From Diphasiastrum complanatum (Eukaryota; Streptophyta; Lycopodiopsida; Lycopodiales; Lycopodiaceae), in the NCBI GenBank assembly GCA_029204225.1, contig CM055096.1, positions 42,654,901 to 42,718,900 of the forward strand: DNA of 64,000 nt, written 5' to 3'. Below, one piece after another: positions 18,415 to 31,900 of the stretch. Within the stretch, counting starts at the first letter, position 1; the number at the start of each line of letters is the position of its first letter. The notes beneath the pieces were generated by a model. The model was not told where the DNA came from. It searched no databases and saw only the letters and a program-made list of their open reading frames with translations. The translations under genes were made by a program, and so were the position numbers.

Positions 18415-19238
18415 TAATGAGAGGAAAATTTCAGGTTGTATCAACTCCAATTTCATCACTCTTGCTTCTCTTCCATTATTTGATGCACTATCTTGCTTTG
18501 TTGAGATTCTTACATCTCAAAGTTCAAGAGAGGCAATACTAGTTTTGTATGATGCCTATTATATGGACATATTTCTTCTCATGAAAGACTTAGATATGTT
18601 TCCAAAGTTCTTTGAAAGCAAGAGATTGTGTTATCAAAAGCATGCTCTTAGATTTAGTAAGAGCAAGATTGAGCTTGTTGTCATGTTTTTACATGTTTTG
18701 AGACATCTTGTATACTTCTCTTGAGATTAAGTGAAGCATCCAAAGAGGACACCTACATCCTTGAGCAAGTGTTTAGTCTCAAAAAGATCAAGATTTTATT
18801 TGATAACAAGATTAGATCCATCATGGATATAGTTCATTGTATGTGGACTAGTTAAGCTAGAAAGCATAATCTTGATGATCATCATGTTTTCACATCTTAT
18901 GATCTTGATCTCTATGATCCTTATGAGGCTTCGAAGCCTCAGATTTCTCTATTTATGGTGCAACCATCATGCAAGTGGATCTTTCAAATCAAAGGCCATT
19001 ATCAAACATGGAGGAAGCACATGATCATAGTGGCATATTGGTGGAGAACTCTTCAAGGATATTGGCAAGAGATTTTTACCAAAGAGATCTTATCATGGAT
19101 TTGGTGAGGTGTTGCTATGATGGATCCTTTTTTTTTGCTGGTTTTCTACTTCATATACATACAAAAGTATCCACTCAAAAAGTTTCACAAACTTCTAAAT
19201 GATCCAGTTCTTTTCCAAGCTATCTTTTTGAGTAGGAG
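18415..19238 (+). mobile_element. 3' internal region of an LTR element, coding origin unclear
   Basis: A mostly open plus-strand region with stops near 18413 and 18724. It has the same codon flavour as the long frames at 59-62.5 kb but no recognisable domain. It ends in a polypurine tract, GAGTAGGAG (19230-19238), directly before an LTR start. It is probably the 3' internal part of a non-autonomous element. Confidence 0.4.
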
Positions 19239-19688
19239 TGTGAAAATTGGCAAAAATCTAGCTTGGCAATTTTTTGTCTTTTATGTTTGAAATTACATTT
19301 CACATGAGTGGAGCATGTTCCGACATGTGTAAAATAGTTTATCATAGCTTTAGGGGTCTTCTAAGTTTTTAGGACAAGCTTCTTTGTGCAGAGTTATGAT
19401 AGGGCCAAAAATTGGCATATATGGCAAATTGGCAATGTCCACATGTAATGCCTCTATTGAGCCAAAAGTGAATCATGATGTAATCTTGAGCTAGATAGAC
19501 ATATGAATAGGGTCTTGACACTTGTGACAATGCAATTTGAAGAGTGATGAAGTCAAAGAGTCAATCTTGGTCAAGGGGTCCAATATGAATCAAGAGATTC
19601 TCATTAGCGGTCCAATAGAATCAAAGCACAAGCTTTCTTAAGAGATCAATCACACACTTTAGGGCATTCCCACACGTGAAATTTCACA
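19239..19688 (+). repeat. 3' LTR, probably internally deleted
   Basis: The LTR begins TGTGAAAATTGGC right after the polypurine tract and carries CCACACGTGAA near 19670. It ends at ATTTCACA. The start is the inverse of the LTR end at 14971-15006. At 450 bp it looks shorter than the 653-bp LTR at 62510. The right border is tentative. Confidence 0.45.
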
Positions 19689-20488
19689 AATTGTCATGTT
19701 CGTTTATTTAGTAACTAACCTTGAAATCATTAGTTCTAAAGTGATTTTGTAGACAAAAAATTACAGAGTGTAATTAATAGATATAGAATATTGCAAATTT
19801 GATAATTCAGACTAATCGATAAGAGATTTAATAGATACAAATAACTTCTAAAAAGCTTGCATACATTCCGATATAACACTGAACACAATAAGAAGGTATG
19901 ATTGATTTAGTAAGTAGCATGTACAAATAAGATGATGCGAGTACAAAACAATATCGGATGAAGCTGCGTACTCTAAACTGTCTCTGAGTACGCAGTTGAT
20001 GCACTTCCGTTGATAAGCAGTAAGCGTTGCTAGCAATATTCAAAGTAGAAACTTTGTCTCTTGATTTTTGTCATAAGTCTCTCTCTAATAATCAACTATT
20101 TATACTAATGAGAAATGTCGTTTAGGCTTATCCAATTAGGGCAACTAATTAGGTCGTAGGTCGTAATTGAAGCTTAGCCACAATGCGCTGTCATCCATCC
20201 AGTTAGGACTTCGTGGAAATTTACTTGCTAAACAACTTGGGTAAGTCGTTATATTCATAACAGACGGAAACGACCTTCGATACCTTTGATAGCTCATCAT
20301 TGTCGAAGTCACATGTTGATTAATTTCCATGTATTTCTGCAGATTGTGTAGAAACACAAATAAAACTGTAGAGCTGGATAAATGAATGAATGTAGATTAA
20401 TTATAAGATTTTTGTGAGAATAATCCAACATGAAAAAAAAAAACACCACAAGTTATGGGCCAAAGAGAGTCCTAGATCAGAGAGAGCG
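19689..20488. other. Unassigned sequence
   Basis: No convincing coding or repeat signal was seen. Short minus-strand ORFs at 19828-20357 show no motif. Confidence 0.4.
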
Positions 20489-20620
20489 ACGATTGAGAAA
20501 TCGTCTCCTCCAAGAGTATTTAGTGATTCGGAAAGGGCATTCTTTATCTGATGCTATCTAGGAGACTCACCAGACATTGTGGAAGTCTTACTTAGAGTTT
20601 GTCATCAAGGATCGATAACT
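20489..20620 (+). pseudogene. Gypsy (chromovirus-like) polyprotein C-terminus
   Basis: The frame LRNRLLQEYLVIRKGHSLSDA, one stop (TAG where Trp is expected), then TLWKSYLEFVIKDR, matches the chromodomain-like tail of gypsy Pol (EYLVxWKGxxxxDATWE). It is followed by the purine tract AGAAGAGGGAAGGA and an LTR start, which fits the 3' end of a gypsy element. Confidence 0.65.
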
Positions 20621-20639
20621 TGCCAGAAGAGGGAAGGAT

Positions 20640-21060
20640 TGTTAGGGCTCTAATGTATTTCTGACACGACCAATTACTAGGGACTAAGGGCCATGGTATT
20701 GCCAAGGGCCAGTAACTGGGATGGATACTAGGGGACCCATTGGGTTCGGTGCGTCACTGTTAGTGACCCGGTGTGACCGCCTAACAAGATGTTAATAGGT
20801 GGAGTTATGACCGTATGGACCCTAATTGTCAGCAGTGGAGATGCCTCTGATGGACGAGCTTCACTACCAAAGTTGACAAGTATTCTTCGAAGTCGGTGTC
20901 GTTTGCAACTCAGATCAAGTTTAGTATAGAAGCAGTTTTTTTGGTGATAACTTAGAAATGATCTTATTGAGCATTCTTGTAGGATTGAAACAACTATAGA
21001 ATCTCTTTCAATAATGATTTTCTATTTGGATAACAAGGAGCGAGGCCATCCCTAGTGGCA
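20640..21060 (+). repeat. Gypsy 3' LTR, right end uncertain
   Basis: It begins TGTTAGGGCTCTAATG directly after the polypurine tract. The right boundary is approximate because no partner LTR is present. Confidence 0.45.
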
Positions 21061-22063
21061 AAATTTCCCTTAAAAACATTCATTGCTTTTCTAGACGAGA
21101 AGTGATTTCAATCTAGATTGGCCCGTTATGTACTCACAATAGACAACCAAGCATGTTTTGTTGAGTTTTTTTTTTTGATAAGTGTGCTATTTTTTAGATT
21201 CTCATCATCAATTGTTTTGCTATTTTGCACATGGGTATAATAATGATAGTCCTTAATGCAAAAGCAAAAATGTATATCACACATTTTTGGTATGAAAGGT
21301 GATTATGTTGGAGATGAGCTTCATATGACATTCAAGTGAAATTTGTTTATTATATATCCTGGAAACTACCTTCATATGATACTCAACTCAAACATTTGCT
21401 CTTCTTGAGTGAAATATATGCAAAAATATGCAAATCCTCGCCATCTTGTTATAAGAGGTTTTCTTTTGGGAATTGACATTCTCCTAAGACATTAAAGTCG
21501 AAAACTGACCATTCCATTCTCTAAAAAAACTCAAAGGCTTGAAAGGCAAGGGTAAAAATTGACCTTTTTCTTATGACAACAATTCAAAAACTTGCGAGTC
21601 CATTTTCTAAAAGGACCAAAGGCCTTTAAGACATTGGTGTTTCTAAATCAAAGCTTTGACCCATGAACATTGTGGTATACCATGAAGGCCAATATATGAT
21701 ATTGTGCGAAAATGTATCCTAATATTGATGCGCATTATGTTCATTCATGATTTTTATACTTTTGTTATTTGGCCTCATGCGTCACTTTGCCTGAATTAAT
21801 ACTTGCATGTTTCTATTTGCGACTCATGCCTCATTTTGCCTGATTTTTATATATTGTTATTTGGACTCATGCTCATTTTGCCTAAATTATTACTTGCACT
21901 TATGAACAAGATTTAAAATAAAATGTAGCTGGCTGCCATCAAAATTTAGGCACCTCCTTTGTTGTAAAGTGTTTCATAGACTACATTGACAACCTAAACA
22001 CATGAAAGGATTGCCTAACATAAACTATACAAGGCAAAGCCAAATAGGAAGATAAGAGTACAC
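21061..22063. other. Unassigned sequence upstream of the SBP-box gene
   Basis: AT-rich, no gene seen. Loosely repeated phrases (TCATTTTGCCT with ATGC) occur near 21775-21890. Confidence 0.4.
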
Positions 22064-22432
22064 GTATGGGCTACCCCAAACCGAAAAAAGAAAAGAAAAG
22101 TGTATGGGCTTATCTTAAACCTTAAAGTGTGAGGGCCATGCCGCCATGGAATATGCTTAACCAAGGATGGTATGGGCTATCCTAAACCCAAACCCAAAAA
22201 AAGAAAAGAAAAATGTATGGGCTTATCCTAAACCTTAAAGTGTGAGGGCCATGCCGCCATGGAATATGCTTGACCATAAAAAGGATGGTAAGGGCTATCC
22301 TAAACCCGAACCCCAAAAAAGAAAATAAAAGGGTATGAGCTTATGCTAATCCTTAAAGTGTAAGGGCCATGGAATATGCTTAACCATAAAAAGGAAAAGC
22401 CTAGGATATGGGCTACCCTAACATGTCTAACC
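22064..22432. repeat. Tandem repeat, about 3 copies of 106-125 bp
   Basis: Each copy contains GTATGGGCT(A)CC, a Lys-codon-like AAAAGAAAAG stretch, CTTAAAGTGTGAGGGCCATG and GGAATATGCTTAACC. Copies start near 22064, 22170 and 22287, with the third diverged. It lies about 0.5 kb upstream of the SBP-box start codon, so it falls in or near the promoter. Confidence 0.8.
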
Positions 22433-22953
22433 AAAAAAGGAGGGGTTGTCATGGTGTCTTTTAAGACTTTGTCATAGTCATTACTAACTAGAAGGTGTCT
22501 TTGCAAAAAGAGGAAAAGAATAGCAGAAAAATCAGAGAGCAACACTAAACGGAACAACGCTGTTATAATTATTAGGAACGTAGTTACTTACACTAACAAA
22601 GGCAAAGGGGGTGGGGTGGAGGTACGAACGACGTGTGCGTACGACGACGCGTAAGCCGTACTCCATGTTCTCTGAATATTTTGGTTAGAACCGCCAATTG
22701 GACGACCTCGATGCCGACCACTCCCACCTTACTTTCTTCTTTCTTTCATTTCTGCTCATACTATTATAATGCAGCACAAACATGACCGGAACAATTGTAG
22801 GCCCCGGTACGGTATCTGGCAATCGCAGGAGTACGGAATTTGTGCGAGGGGGAGAGCGAGGAGTGTCGAGAGCGGATGAAGAAAAGGAGAAGAAATCTGA
22901 GATCGTGGTGATGGTGCTCATCTGGTTGGGGTTTTCGTCTTCGTCGAGAGGAG

Positions 22954-25900
22954 ATGCAGAGCAATGGCAGATCCTCTGAGTTTGGAGGGGTGGGTGGATG
23001 TGGCGGAGCAGAGATTGTTCGGAGCGAAGGGGATGATGGTAACAGCAGAGCATTGGTTGTGGTGAGAGGAGGTAGTCTTAATAGTTCTGGTGGTGGTGGT
23101 GGCAGGGGTCGGCGGCCACGGGCTTTGGCACTTTCGCCTGGATTGTATGTTGCTCCTTCCTGTAAGGTGGATGGCTGCGTCGATGATCTGTCATCAGCCG
23201 GCGAGTATCACCGCAGGCATCGAGTTTGCAAGGCTCACGCCTCTGCCTCGAAGGTAGTCGTCGATGGACAAGAGCAACGTTTCTGCCAGCAATGCAGCCG
23301 GTACGGTAGTTTCTTAACACAGCAACATGGAAAAAATACCGCAAAATAAGATTCATAGCTTTTGTAATCGCGTAAGAACAACCCCAGGGAATATGTAAAT
23401 CTGAAGGATAATATCTCCTTAACTTCGATGCTTCTGTTCTGATTTGCATCTTGTTCTGACATTTTGACAAATTTTTCAAGCATTCAGCTCCATTTGATTT
23501 GCCAAAATTTCTGGACTCCGATTCCGTTCAGCAAAGGGATTATGCATGTCCGTACACAATAAACGCTGTCTTTTATTTGTTGTTTTAATTTTGTTTTTGC
23601 GATCCATTATCGATTTACGCTTCAATCTTTGCTTGAAAAGAAGATAAAGGTATTTGTCCCTGATCCCCTTTAGTCTGGACATCCCATCGGCCACAAAGCA
23701 GCTTTGAATCTTTGATGCATCGCGAAGACCTTGCTCGCTAATCGCGATCCTGGATCGTCTTTGATGCCTGCCATTTTTATTATTAGATTATATTATCAAG
23801 TTACCTACACACCGTTTTGTACTGGATTTCCAAACCCCCTCAGCTGAAGGGCTCTGAAAGTATGACGGCTTGTCGTGTTAAAGCGCCCGTCACACCTCAG
23901 AACCCTCGCTGAACTTCTTGTTCTGGGAGTCAGTGTTGACGCTCGCCAGCTTACCCGTCACAGATTTCCCTTGAAAGGCTGATGCCCGTCAAGTGATGGT
24001 TTACTTCCGCTGATTTCCTTCAAATATATGAGCTCGGGTTTTACTGTTGAGGTTTAAGAAGTTTTTACCTTTGCTGCGTTAAGCTAAGTAATGTGTCCTT
24101 TCTTGGTGAGTGAGTTGAAACATGAGTTTTTGATTTTTTTGTTTTTGTTTTTTCATTTTAAATGCATGGCAAAGCTGCTTGTGATCTTGCAAATCACCTT
24201 ATTTTTTTCTCTTGGATCCCTCCTTACTTATGTGGCTGTTGGAGTTTTTTCTCTTTTATGTCATAATATCTTGAGAGTTCTTGGAGCTTAGCCTACATGG
24301 CTTTGTATCTTACTTGGGGCTTATGACATCAAGGACTATTGGCTTGGTATCTTCTTTTTTTTAGAAATCTAACCATAGATTAAGAAATATAAACAAAATA
24401 CAAGCTGTAAATAAACTTAAAGAAGCGAATGTCTTTCAGCCTCTTTAAAAAGAAGCAGGGGGGAGATACTAAAGTCATCACTCCCAAATTCCCTGTTCTT
24501 ATCTAGCCATATGTTCCAAAGAGTGATTACTCTAATGTGCTGCCAAAAAGCATTAATCTCTAAATCCTTGAAAGTGATATCGTTCAGCATTAAATTTGTG
24601 TGTCTGAATCTCTTGAATCTGACATGGAAGCGCGCAATAAAGAGATCAAACACTGATTTCAAAAGAGGAGCATAACAATGAAAAAGAGGAGCATTGGTAT
24701 ACTTTAAATGATAGAAAGGTTATGTAGGTCACATTTTAAAGGATGGATACATTTAATATCATTTAGAAAAAATTTATATGATAAATGACACACATTTAAA
24801 TGTCATTTTGACAATGTAAGTGAAAAAGTATAATGATAAAGATGAACAATCTGAAGTGGCTATATTTTACATTTTAGATTGCCTTTGTCAGCCAATATTG
24901 ACATCAAATTGCAAACAAAGCTTAAGTTAGTAACTTACTAAGCTCGATGCGAAATATGGGCATGACAAAGGTTGGATTAATATGGAGGGTGGCTAAATAA
25001 AAGTCAAAAGAGAGGAAAAAGCTCTTAGAGGGGAGATTTTGAATAAAAGTTCTTAGTTATATTATGTCTTCAACAACGTTTGAAGGATTAAAAGTGGTCA
25101 AGTGCCCATTCTTCAAGCTTTGGTTTAAACCAAGGCAACTTGAAAAATGACGACTCCTTAACTTGGCAACGACCCATTAACTTTTGCCCCTCAAGAATTT
25201 TCCATGAATGACCTTTGGCCCTACTCAACAACGCCACTCCTCAGTTGTCGACTTGTTGAGCAATTGTGCGATACATGTTGTTGAGTCCACTTCCCAACCA
25301 CAACAAATTTAAAGGCTATTGCAAGTGATACTTTGGTTTATGATTGGCAACTTTTTAAAGCTTTGATTTGCAAATGGTATCATGTTGTAGCCAAGTTAAA
25401 AAAAAGTTTAAGCTCTCAATTAATGCTTAAGAAGAAACCTTTTATTTCATATGAAACTAAATGAGAGTTTGAGTTAGAATGCATATTTTGAATTGCTTTT
25501 GCATGTGAATGATGGGAGCTGGATTTAGTGTTAATCACCAAAAAGAAGAATCCGCCTAAACCTCAGTTTCAAGGTCTCTTGGGCTACACTTTTTCTAGAT
25601 CAACGAAGAGTGAGGGAAATAGCTACAAAAGCCCAAAATTAATAAGGGTCGTGTCTATTTGTTTGTTTTTGAATAGGGAGGGTTTGAATTTGCCAAGGCG
25701 TGTGTCGAGACTTTCTTTTAGTGTTGTTGTTTGGCCTCTCCACATCCAACCTCTGATAGGTAGGTAACCCCTTAGGGGCCTTAGGTTCTTGGACAATTGT
25801 TGTATGGCCAGCTATGTGTTTGCAAAAGACTTTGGTCTGATCATCTCAAGTTCTAATCATGTTTTGATTCATAATATCAAGAAAGATCTCTCATCAGAGT

Positions 25901-28900
25901 GTGACATGAGAGATCTTAGTTCACTACAATACTGATTTACAGTTTGGTATCTACTATGGAAGCCAAGGTGTTCTGGAATTACAGGGATATGTAGATGCAG
26001 ATTGGGTTGGAGATGCAGAAGATCGAAGATCTACTATGGGATATTTTTAATCTTGGATTAGGTTCAATCTTTTGGAGTTTGCGAATGAGATCATGAGGTC
26101 CAAAAACCGCGGTATCAAAACAACAATTACTACAAACTGTTTCATGCTTAAAGGACACATCAATGCAAGAGATTGAAGAATTACCTAGTGCCTTGAAAGA
26201 ACAACCACCCTTCTTCCTTTTCTTCAGGTAGTCCTTGGAAAGGTGCCCTTCTCCATGTAGGAGAAACATAACCCGTCGTTTTTGGCCTTATCGAAGGTCG
26301 CTCTCTCCAACTAAGGGCGTTTCTTCTTCTGTCCCGAAGGGAAAGCTGTGTCGAAAACTTTCTCTTTGCCCTTTTTGAAAGAGGGGCCCGAAGAGGGTTT
26401 GTCCTTGGATTTAGGCTTGTGGCTTTGTTGCTCTTTGCGGGTTATAGCGTGCATGTCGTCAAAAATTCTGGCAAAGTGCATCACATTCTCAAGGGTCTGT
26501 GGCTGGTTACGATGGACCTCAAGTTGGTATTCCTTGGGCAAACCCAAAATGAAGTGAAAGGACACCGTCAATCTAGTTTACAAACTGCGAAGCCGCCTCT
26601 TGGAAATCTTGCAAAATACACATCCAAAGGCTTCGTTCCCATTTGCAATGTTGCAAATCGACAATAATATTCAAAATTGTCCAAAACTGGCATAAATGCG
26701 GCCTTAAAAGCTACTTGGAAGTCCTCCCAAGTGGTCAAAACTGTTGCTCGCTCTTTGAGATCCTGCCACCAAAAGTAGGCTTTCCCGTGTAAAAACATGA
26801 TGGTCGTGGCGATCCTAGAGCTGTCTAGTAGATCGTGCATGAAAAAGTGGGAAGTCCATCGATCTAGCCACGCCAAGACAATGTCCTGGTGCCTGTCCTT
26901 CTTCTCCCTAGTAAAGAATTCCGAGGTAAACATCAGGTTCAAGAGGACTTGATGAGATATGCGACAAGGCCTTCATCTGCCTTTGCTCGTTCATGTTTGG
27001 ACTGCATGTCGACAATTTGTTGTTGAAGTAGATTTATCGTGCGCATCATTTCCTCCATATCGGCAAACGCAGGGCCTGGAGTTTGGGTTGCTTCCATAGG
27101 AGAGTCCATGGAAAAGAGAGGGGTAGCAAAATACTAGAGGGAAAACGGAGAGCAACGATGTCAAAACCGTCAAAAACTATGACAAATAGCTCAAGAAACA
27201 AAGAAATGCACAATCTTGATTGAAGGGAGCTTCAACTAGAGACTTGGAAAAGTGGAGTGAGGGAAAGTGAATGTACGTTCCTTTACCCCGCTCTTCCAAG
27301 CTCCTCCCCTCCTTTCCATGCAAAAAGGACTAGTGGGGCCCAAGAAAGCCCCATTTGTCCCTTCTAGAAGTTGGAGTCTATGTGGAGGCCCCAAAGGTTG
27401 CCACATGGCATAAGGACTTCAAATTTTTATTAAACTTTGTTTTGGCCCCACTCTCTTCTCCCTCCTCCTACGTACCTCACTCCCCACTCCAAGCTCTTGG
27501 AGTTCTGCAAGTATAGAGGAAGGAGGAGAGAGCAGTATGGTCTGAAAAAGGAGAGAGAGCCAAGGACGGCCTTGTTGCAGTCTTTTAAGCAAAAGTTTGA
27601 GGCTTAAACCACTTCTGGTTTCAACTTAGAGTTCTAAGCTGTCAGCTTGAGTTTTGAAGCTTAACATATAAGTTTAAAAAGCTTAAAAAAAACTTGAGAA
27701 GGGGGGGAGGTGCTTACCTCCCTCCCTCCCATCAGTCACATCAAGCCGGGGGTTGGTACTATAGGGGAGGGAAGTACTCCCCCCTTAATAAAAAAGTCTG
27801 TGCAGCAGAAGCTGCATGCGGGCGTAGCGGCTGCCGCCGCAGTTAGATGAGGGGGAGATGAAACTAACCAACCCCCCCCCCCCTCAGAGAGGATGAATTT
27901 CACTCTCAACTTCCAAATTGGGTAATTGGAAGAGTTCAATCTATCATTAGAATCCAAAAGATAAGCACTCATTGATGCCATCTTCTAGAACAAGGAGATA
28001 GATTCAAGAAAACAAGATAGACTGCAAGATTTGATCAAAACCAGCTATCTCACTCTCTTAGGGACCTGAGAAAAATCACACTTGATTTCAAAGATCCGGA
28101 GATTGAGGTTCAACAAGTTTCACCCCTAATGAAAAATCTTGTGTGAAGCCATACATAAGTTTTTCAATGGCATTTCTTGCATGGGTTTTGTAGCAAAATC
28201 AATGATTTTTCTAGGAATTGTTAGTAGTCAAAACTAGTCCCTTTCTTTGAAAAAAATATAACTTGAATAGTTGCAATTGGAATAATCTTAACTCCTATTT
28301 ACTTGTTATCCATGTTATGTCAAATCTTCTGTGGATACTATCTTGACAGAACCACTTGAATCTGCACATGTTCGACACAGCTTTAGTGTTACTTTTGTCT
28401 TCTTTACAAATCACAAACAGTATTATATATAGCACTTCTTCAAGCGAATCCTGAGAATATTATATGAACAAGAATCATAAAAAACAGCAAGATTTGCGAA
28501 GATAATCTTCAAGCAAAATCTGAGAACCTACATTAACAAGAATTGTAAAAACAATGGGATCTGGAAATGATCATAGCACTTGCTTCTTGAAGTAAAACCT
28601 GAGATTTTATTTCAAAAAACAGGATTTGTGATCTTCAAGGAAACCCTGAGCACTTACATTAACCAGCCAGATGTAGATGCAGCTTCCAGCAATCTTGTCC
28701 TCACAGTGTTTTTCAGCAGTGAACTCCCTGCTTAAGCAATGAGCTAGAGTAGCATGATCCTTCTAGTCCGACCTTCTTCCAAATGCAGTGATTTTACTGC
28801 TGCAAACTCCCTGATTGGCAGTGACCTCGCTGTCCATGCAGCAATCTGTGACTTCTTTCACTTGCAAACTTGTCCTTTACTTGCTCTTGCAGTGAAGGAA

Positions 28901-31900
28901 GCTTTTTCGTACCGGTTGATCTGCAGTAATGGATCTGATCCTTCCTTGTGGATCGTAACTTTAATCTTTGTGCTGGCCCTTCACTTTGTGCAACCAATTT
29001 CCATTGATTCTCCACCACCACGATCTTCTGTAAGCAGTGTGGTCATTCGATGCACCCTTCACCAACTAATTTCCAGCGATTGTCTCCTACACCACACAGC
29101 GAGCATATGGCTCATTTGATCGAAGCAACGCAGTTTGCCACGAACATTTGTTTTTGAATTCAGCAAGCGTGTGATCCCACGACAACTTCATGAAAAATTA
29201 CCATCAGATCTCAATCACCAACACTATCCAGATCTTGCCAAATGTATATGCTCAGCAAATATGAAAGGCACCTTACTGAAATCATTCTAATACTTAATGC
29301 TGCATTCATAGGACCAAAAATTTGAGTCTAAAGCACAAACATACTTTGTTTTGATATAGTTGGGTTTGCATCTCAAGGCCTATTTGTAAGAAAGTGTATC
29401 AGTTGGCATGTCAAGTTCTTGTTACACATCACTCTTTATTATGAGTGAAAGGTGCTCGAATGCCAAAATATAGCTACGGTAGGACTTCTAATTAATTACA
29501 TGTATAGAATGTTGAGCATCGGACTCTCATGAATGATATTTTGAACTCAAAATGTTTTCAGCTTATGAGCTCACATGCTTTAGCTCTGAAAGGGGTTCAC
29601 GATGCATGCACATGAATATTCCTTGAAAGAACAATTTTAATGATTTGCAGCCATTGATAGAGTTCAGAGCTAAGAACAACTATAAGCTAGAATGTTACAA
29701 ATGAGTTCAAACCTCCAAGTAATATATCTACCGATGATTTTATTCCTCCATTTAAACATACAGAGTCTAGAATACACATGAATTGCACATCTTTCTCCAC
29801 TAGTGTACTACTGACTCTAGAGCCTGCAAAATTATTGTGTAAGTAGAGTCTGATAGAATGGTGCTGGAATCGTAAGTGGAATTACCATTATAGTGCTTGC
29901 ACCACATTAGACTACTGGCTTCCATGATGTGATGACCATTGGCAATCCATATTTCCTTTACTATGACCAACAGAGAAAGCTAGATTTTTGAAATCACATT
30001 CGGCATTGATTCTAAGGAGGATATTGCTTGGTGCTTCTATAATCTGAAGTTGATCTCAAATATCTTAAAGATAAATTCGATTTTTGTTATGAACATTGAT
30101 TCATGTGATTGTTGAAGTCTGTAATTCATTAGTGTTTTTGCGAGGTGGTTGCAGATTCCATTCTCTGGTGGAATTTGATGAGGGCAAAAGGAGCTGCAGG
30201 AAACGTCTTGCAGGTCATAATGAACGACGTCGTCGGCAACAGCCTGCTGACCCCCTTGCTACAACTTCCAGTGGTAGCCATGTACCTCTTCTTGAAGGTG
30301 AATAGATTCACATTTAGCAGTCGTTTGGTTGCAATCCTAAGTTGCTAGAGAAATTACTCTGTCATTTTCTCTAAGTCTTTATTTTTTATCAATAATATGC
30401 ACACAACAGTGATGCATATTGCTTGCTATTCTTTCTAAGCAGCAAGCAACGTTTGTTTGAGAAACTCAACTTCTAGGAACGAAGTTTACATTTAGTTCCT
30501 ACAATTAATGTCTGAGTGTACCATTTGTATGTCACTCAGGTTACTCATCCTGTACTCTTTGGGCACACATGATTTTGATAGGCTGAAACTAAACTGGTAC
30601 CAGAAGGGTTTTGTGTCTCTTCATGCTAGAAAACATACAACATTAGAATGCATTGTAATTGTGATACATCATTGGTGCTTAGAGTGCAGTGTACACAGTC
30701 TATAAAACCTTCATAATAGACTGTGATCACCAAATAATGTTGGGGTTGAATATTTGCATTAATTGAGGACCAAGGAGTACACTACAGCAATGCCTTGTAT
30801 GCTAAAACGAGTTCCCTGATTTTGGCAGGGATTGGAAGTCTCAAACGAGCACGTGTTGGAAATGAATGGAAAGGAAGCGGAAGGTTGGGAGCTAGAGGTA
30901 GAGGGTCTAAGGGACTAAGTTTTAAAGTTGTTCTGGAAAAGCAAGAGAGACCTACAAGGGTTGTGGAAATCTCAAAAGGAGAATGTTACCTTTTGCAAAG
31001 ACCTACAAAATCTGGTGAGGAGTCCTCCAGTGTGTTAAGTGATCCAATGGAAGAGCACGTGAGCAGAGGTGATACTGTAAGATGCAAAGAAAAAGCCAGG
31101 GATCTTTTGGGGATGACAAGTTTGGATCAGAGCCATCTACAAGTTGGTGTTGGGGTGAAAAAGAATAGAAACTATATGGAGCAGGGTCCCTCAGGTCTAA
31201 AAGAAGGACTTGAACTGGGGGATGGTTTGGTGCTACCTCCTTTGCCAATCAAAAGGGATGGGGCAATTTCATTTCTAAAGAAATGGCCTCATGGAATGGA
31301 AGACAGGCTGCATATTGGGAGGCTTGAAGAGCCAAAAAGATATTCACTTACGGAGTTCGCTGATAAGAAGGCGTGGCAAAAAGGTAAGTCAAAGATTCTG
31401 CTGTGAAAAATGGATTTTGCTTACACCATTACATCTCCAATATCATATTGAATCCCCCATATCAATTGGCTACTCAAAAAAGTATTGTAGTAGCCAACCT
31501 CGACACATCATGACGTGCTGTCGTGCCGTGACTGTAACATGATGACTTGTGAAAGGAAAGAATGAGTGCCTCCTGTATCTACAAAAACTTTATGTCCTCT
31601 ATGATCTGTGCATATAGTTTCTAGTCTCAACGTCAACAGCCTTATGAATACAAAATAGCAGCTGTAGCACTAGGTGGCTGCCTGCAATCCTTGGCTTGTT
31701 GGGCCAAACTCTTTCACTCAAAATGTAAATTGTTCATCTTGATCGCATTCGTCTTCACTGGAGTGTGCACTGTCTGAAGAGGTATAGGATGAACAATTGA
31801 CACTTCTAGAAGCAATTAGCATTTGATGTAGAATTAAGAACTATTGGATCAATGTGATGGCACTGATTTTCTTGTAATCTTAAAATTTTGTTGATTTCGG

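Larger units (their letters stand above)
23301..30154 (+). other. SBP-box intron 1 (6.85 kb), transposon-filled
   Basis: The donor GTACGG and acceptor GGTTGCAG flank a phase-2 intron. It holds a LINE remnant, copia and gypsy fragments and degenerate repeats, all listed separately. The rest is unassigned. A 121-codon plus-strand ORF at 28754-29119 has no recognisable motif. Confidence 0.8.

Noticed and set aside
22954-23060. Alternative SBP-box start at ATGGCAGATCC (near 22964)
   Set aside because: That frame is +1 to the SBP domain and reaches a stop before it.
27239-27502. Inverted repeat around AAGTGGAGTGAGG suggesting a MITE
   Set aside because: Arms match imperfectly over about 25 bases and no target duplication was found. 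It may be part of a gypsy LTR.
28754-29119. 121-codon plus-strand ORF in SBP-box intron 1
   Set aside because: No recognisable motif and no splice context. It lies among retrotransposon leader-like repeats.
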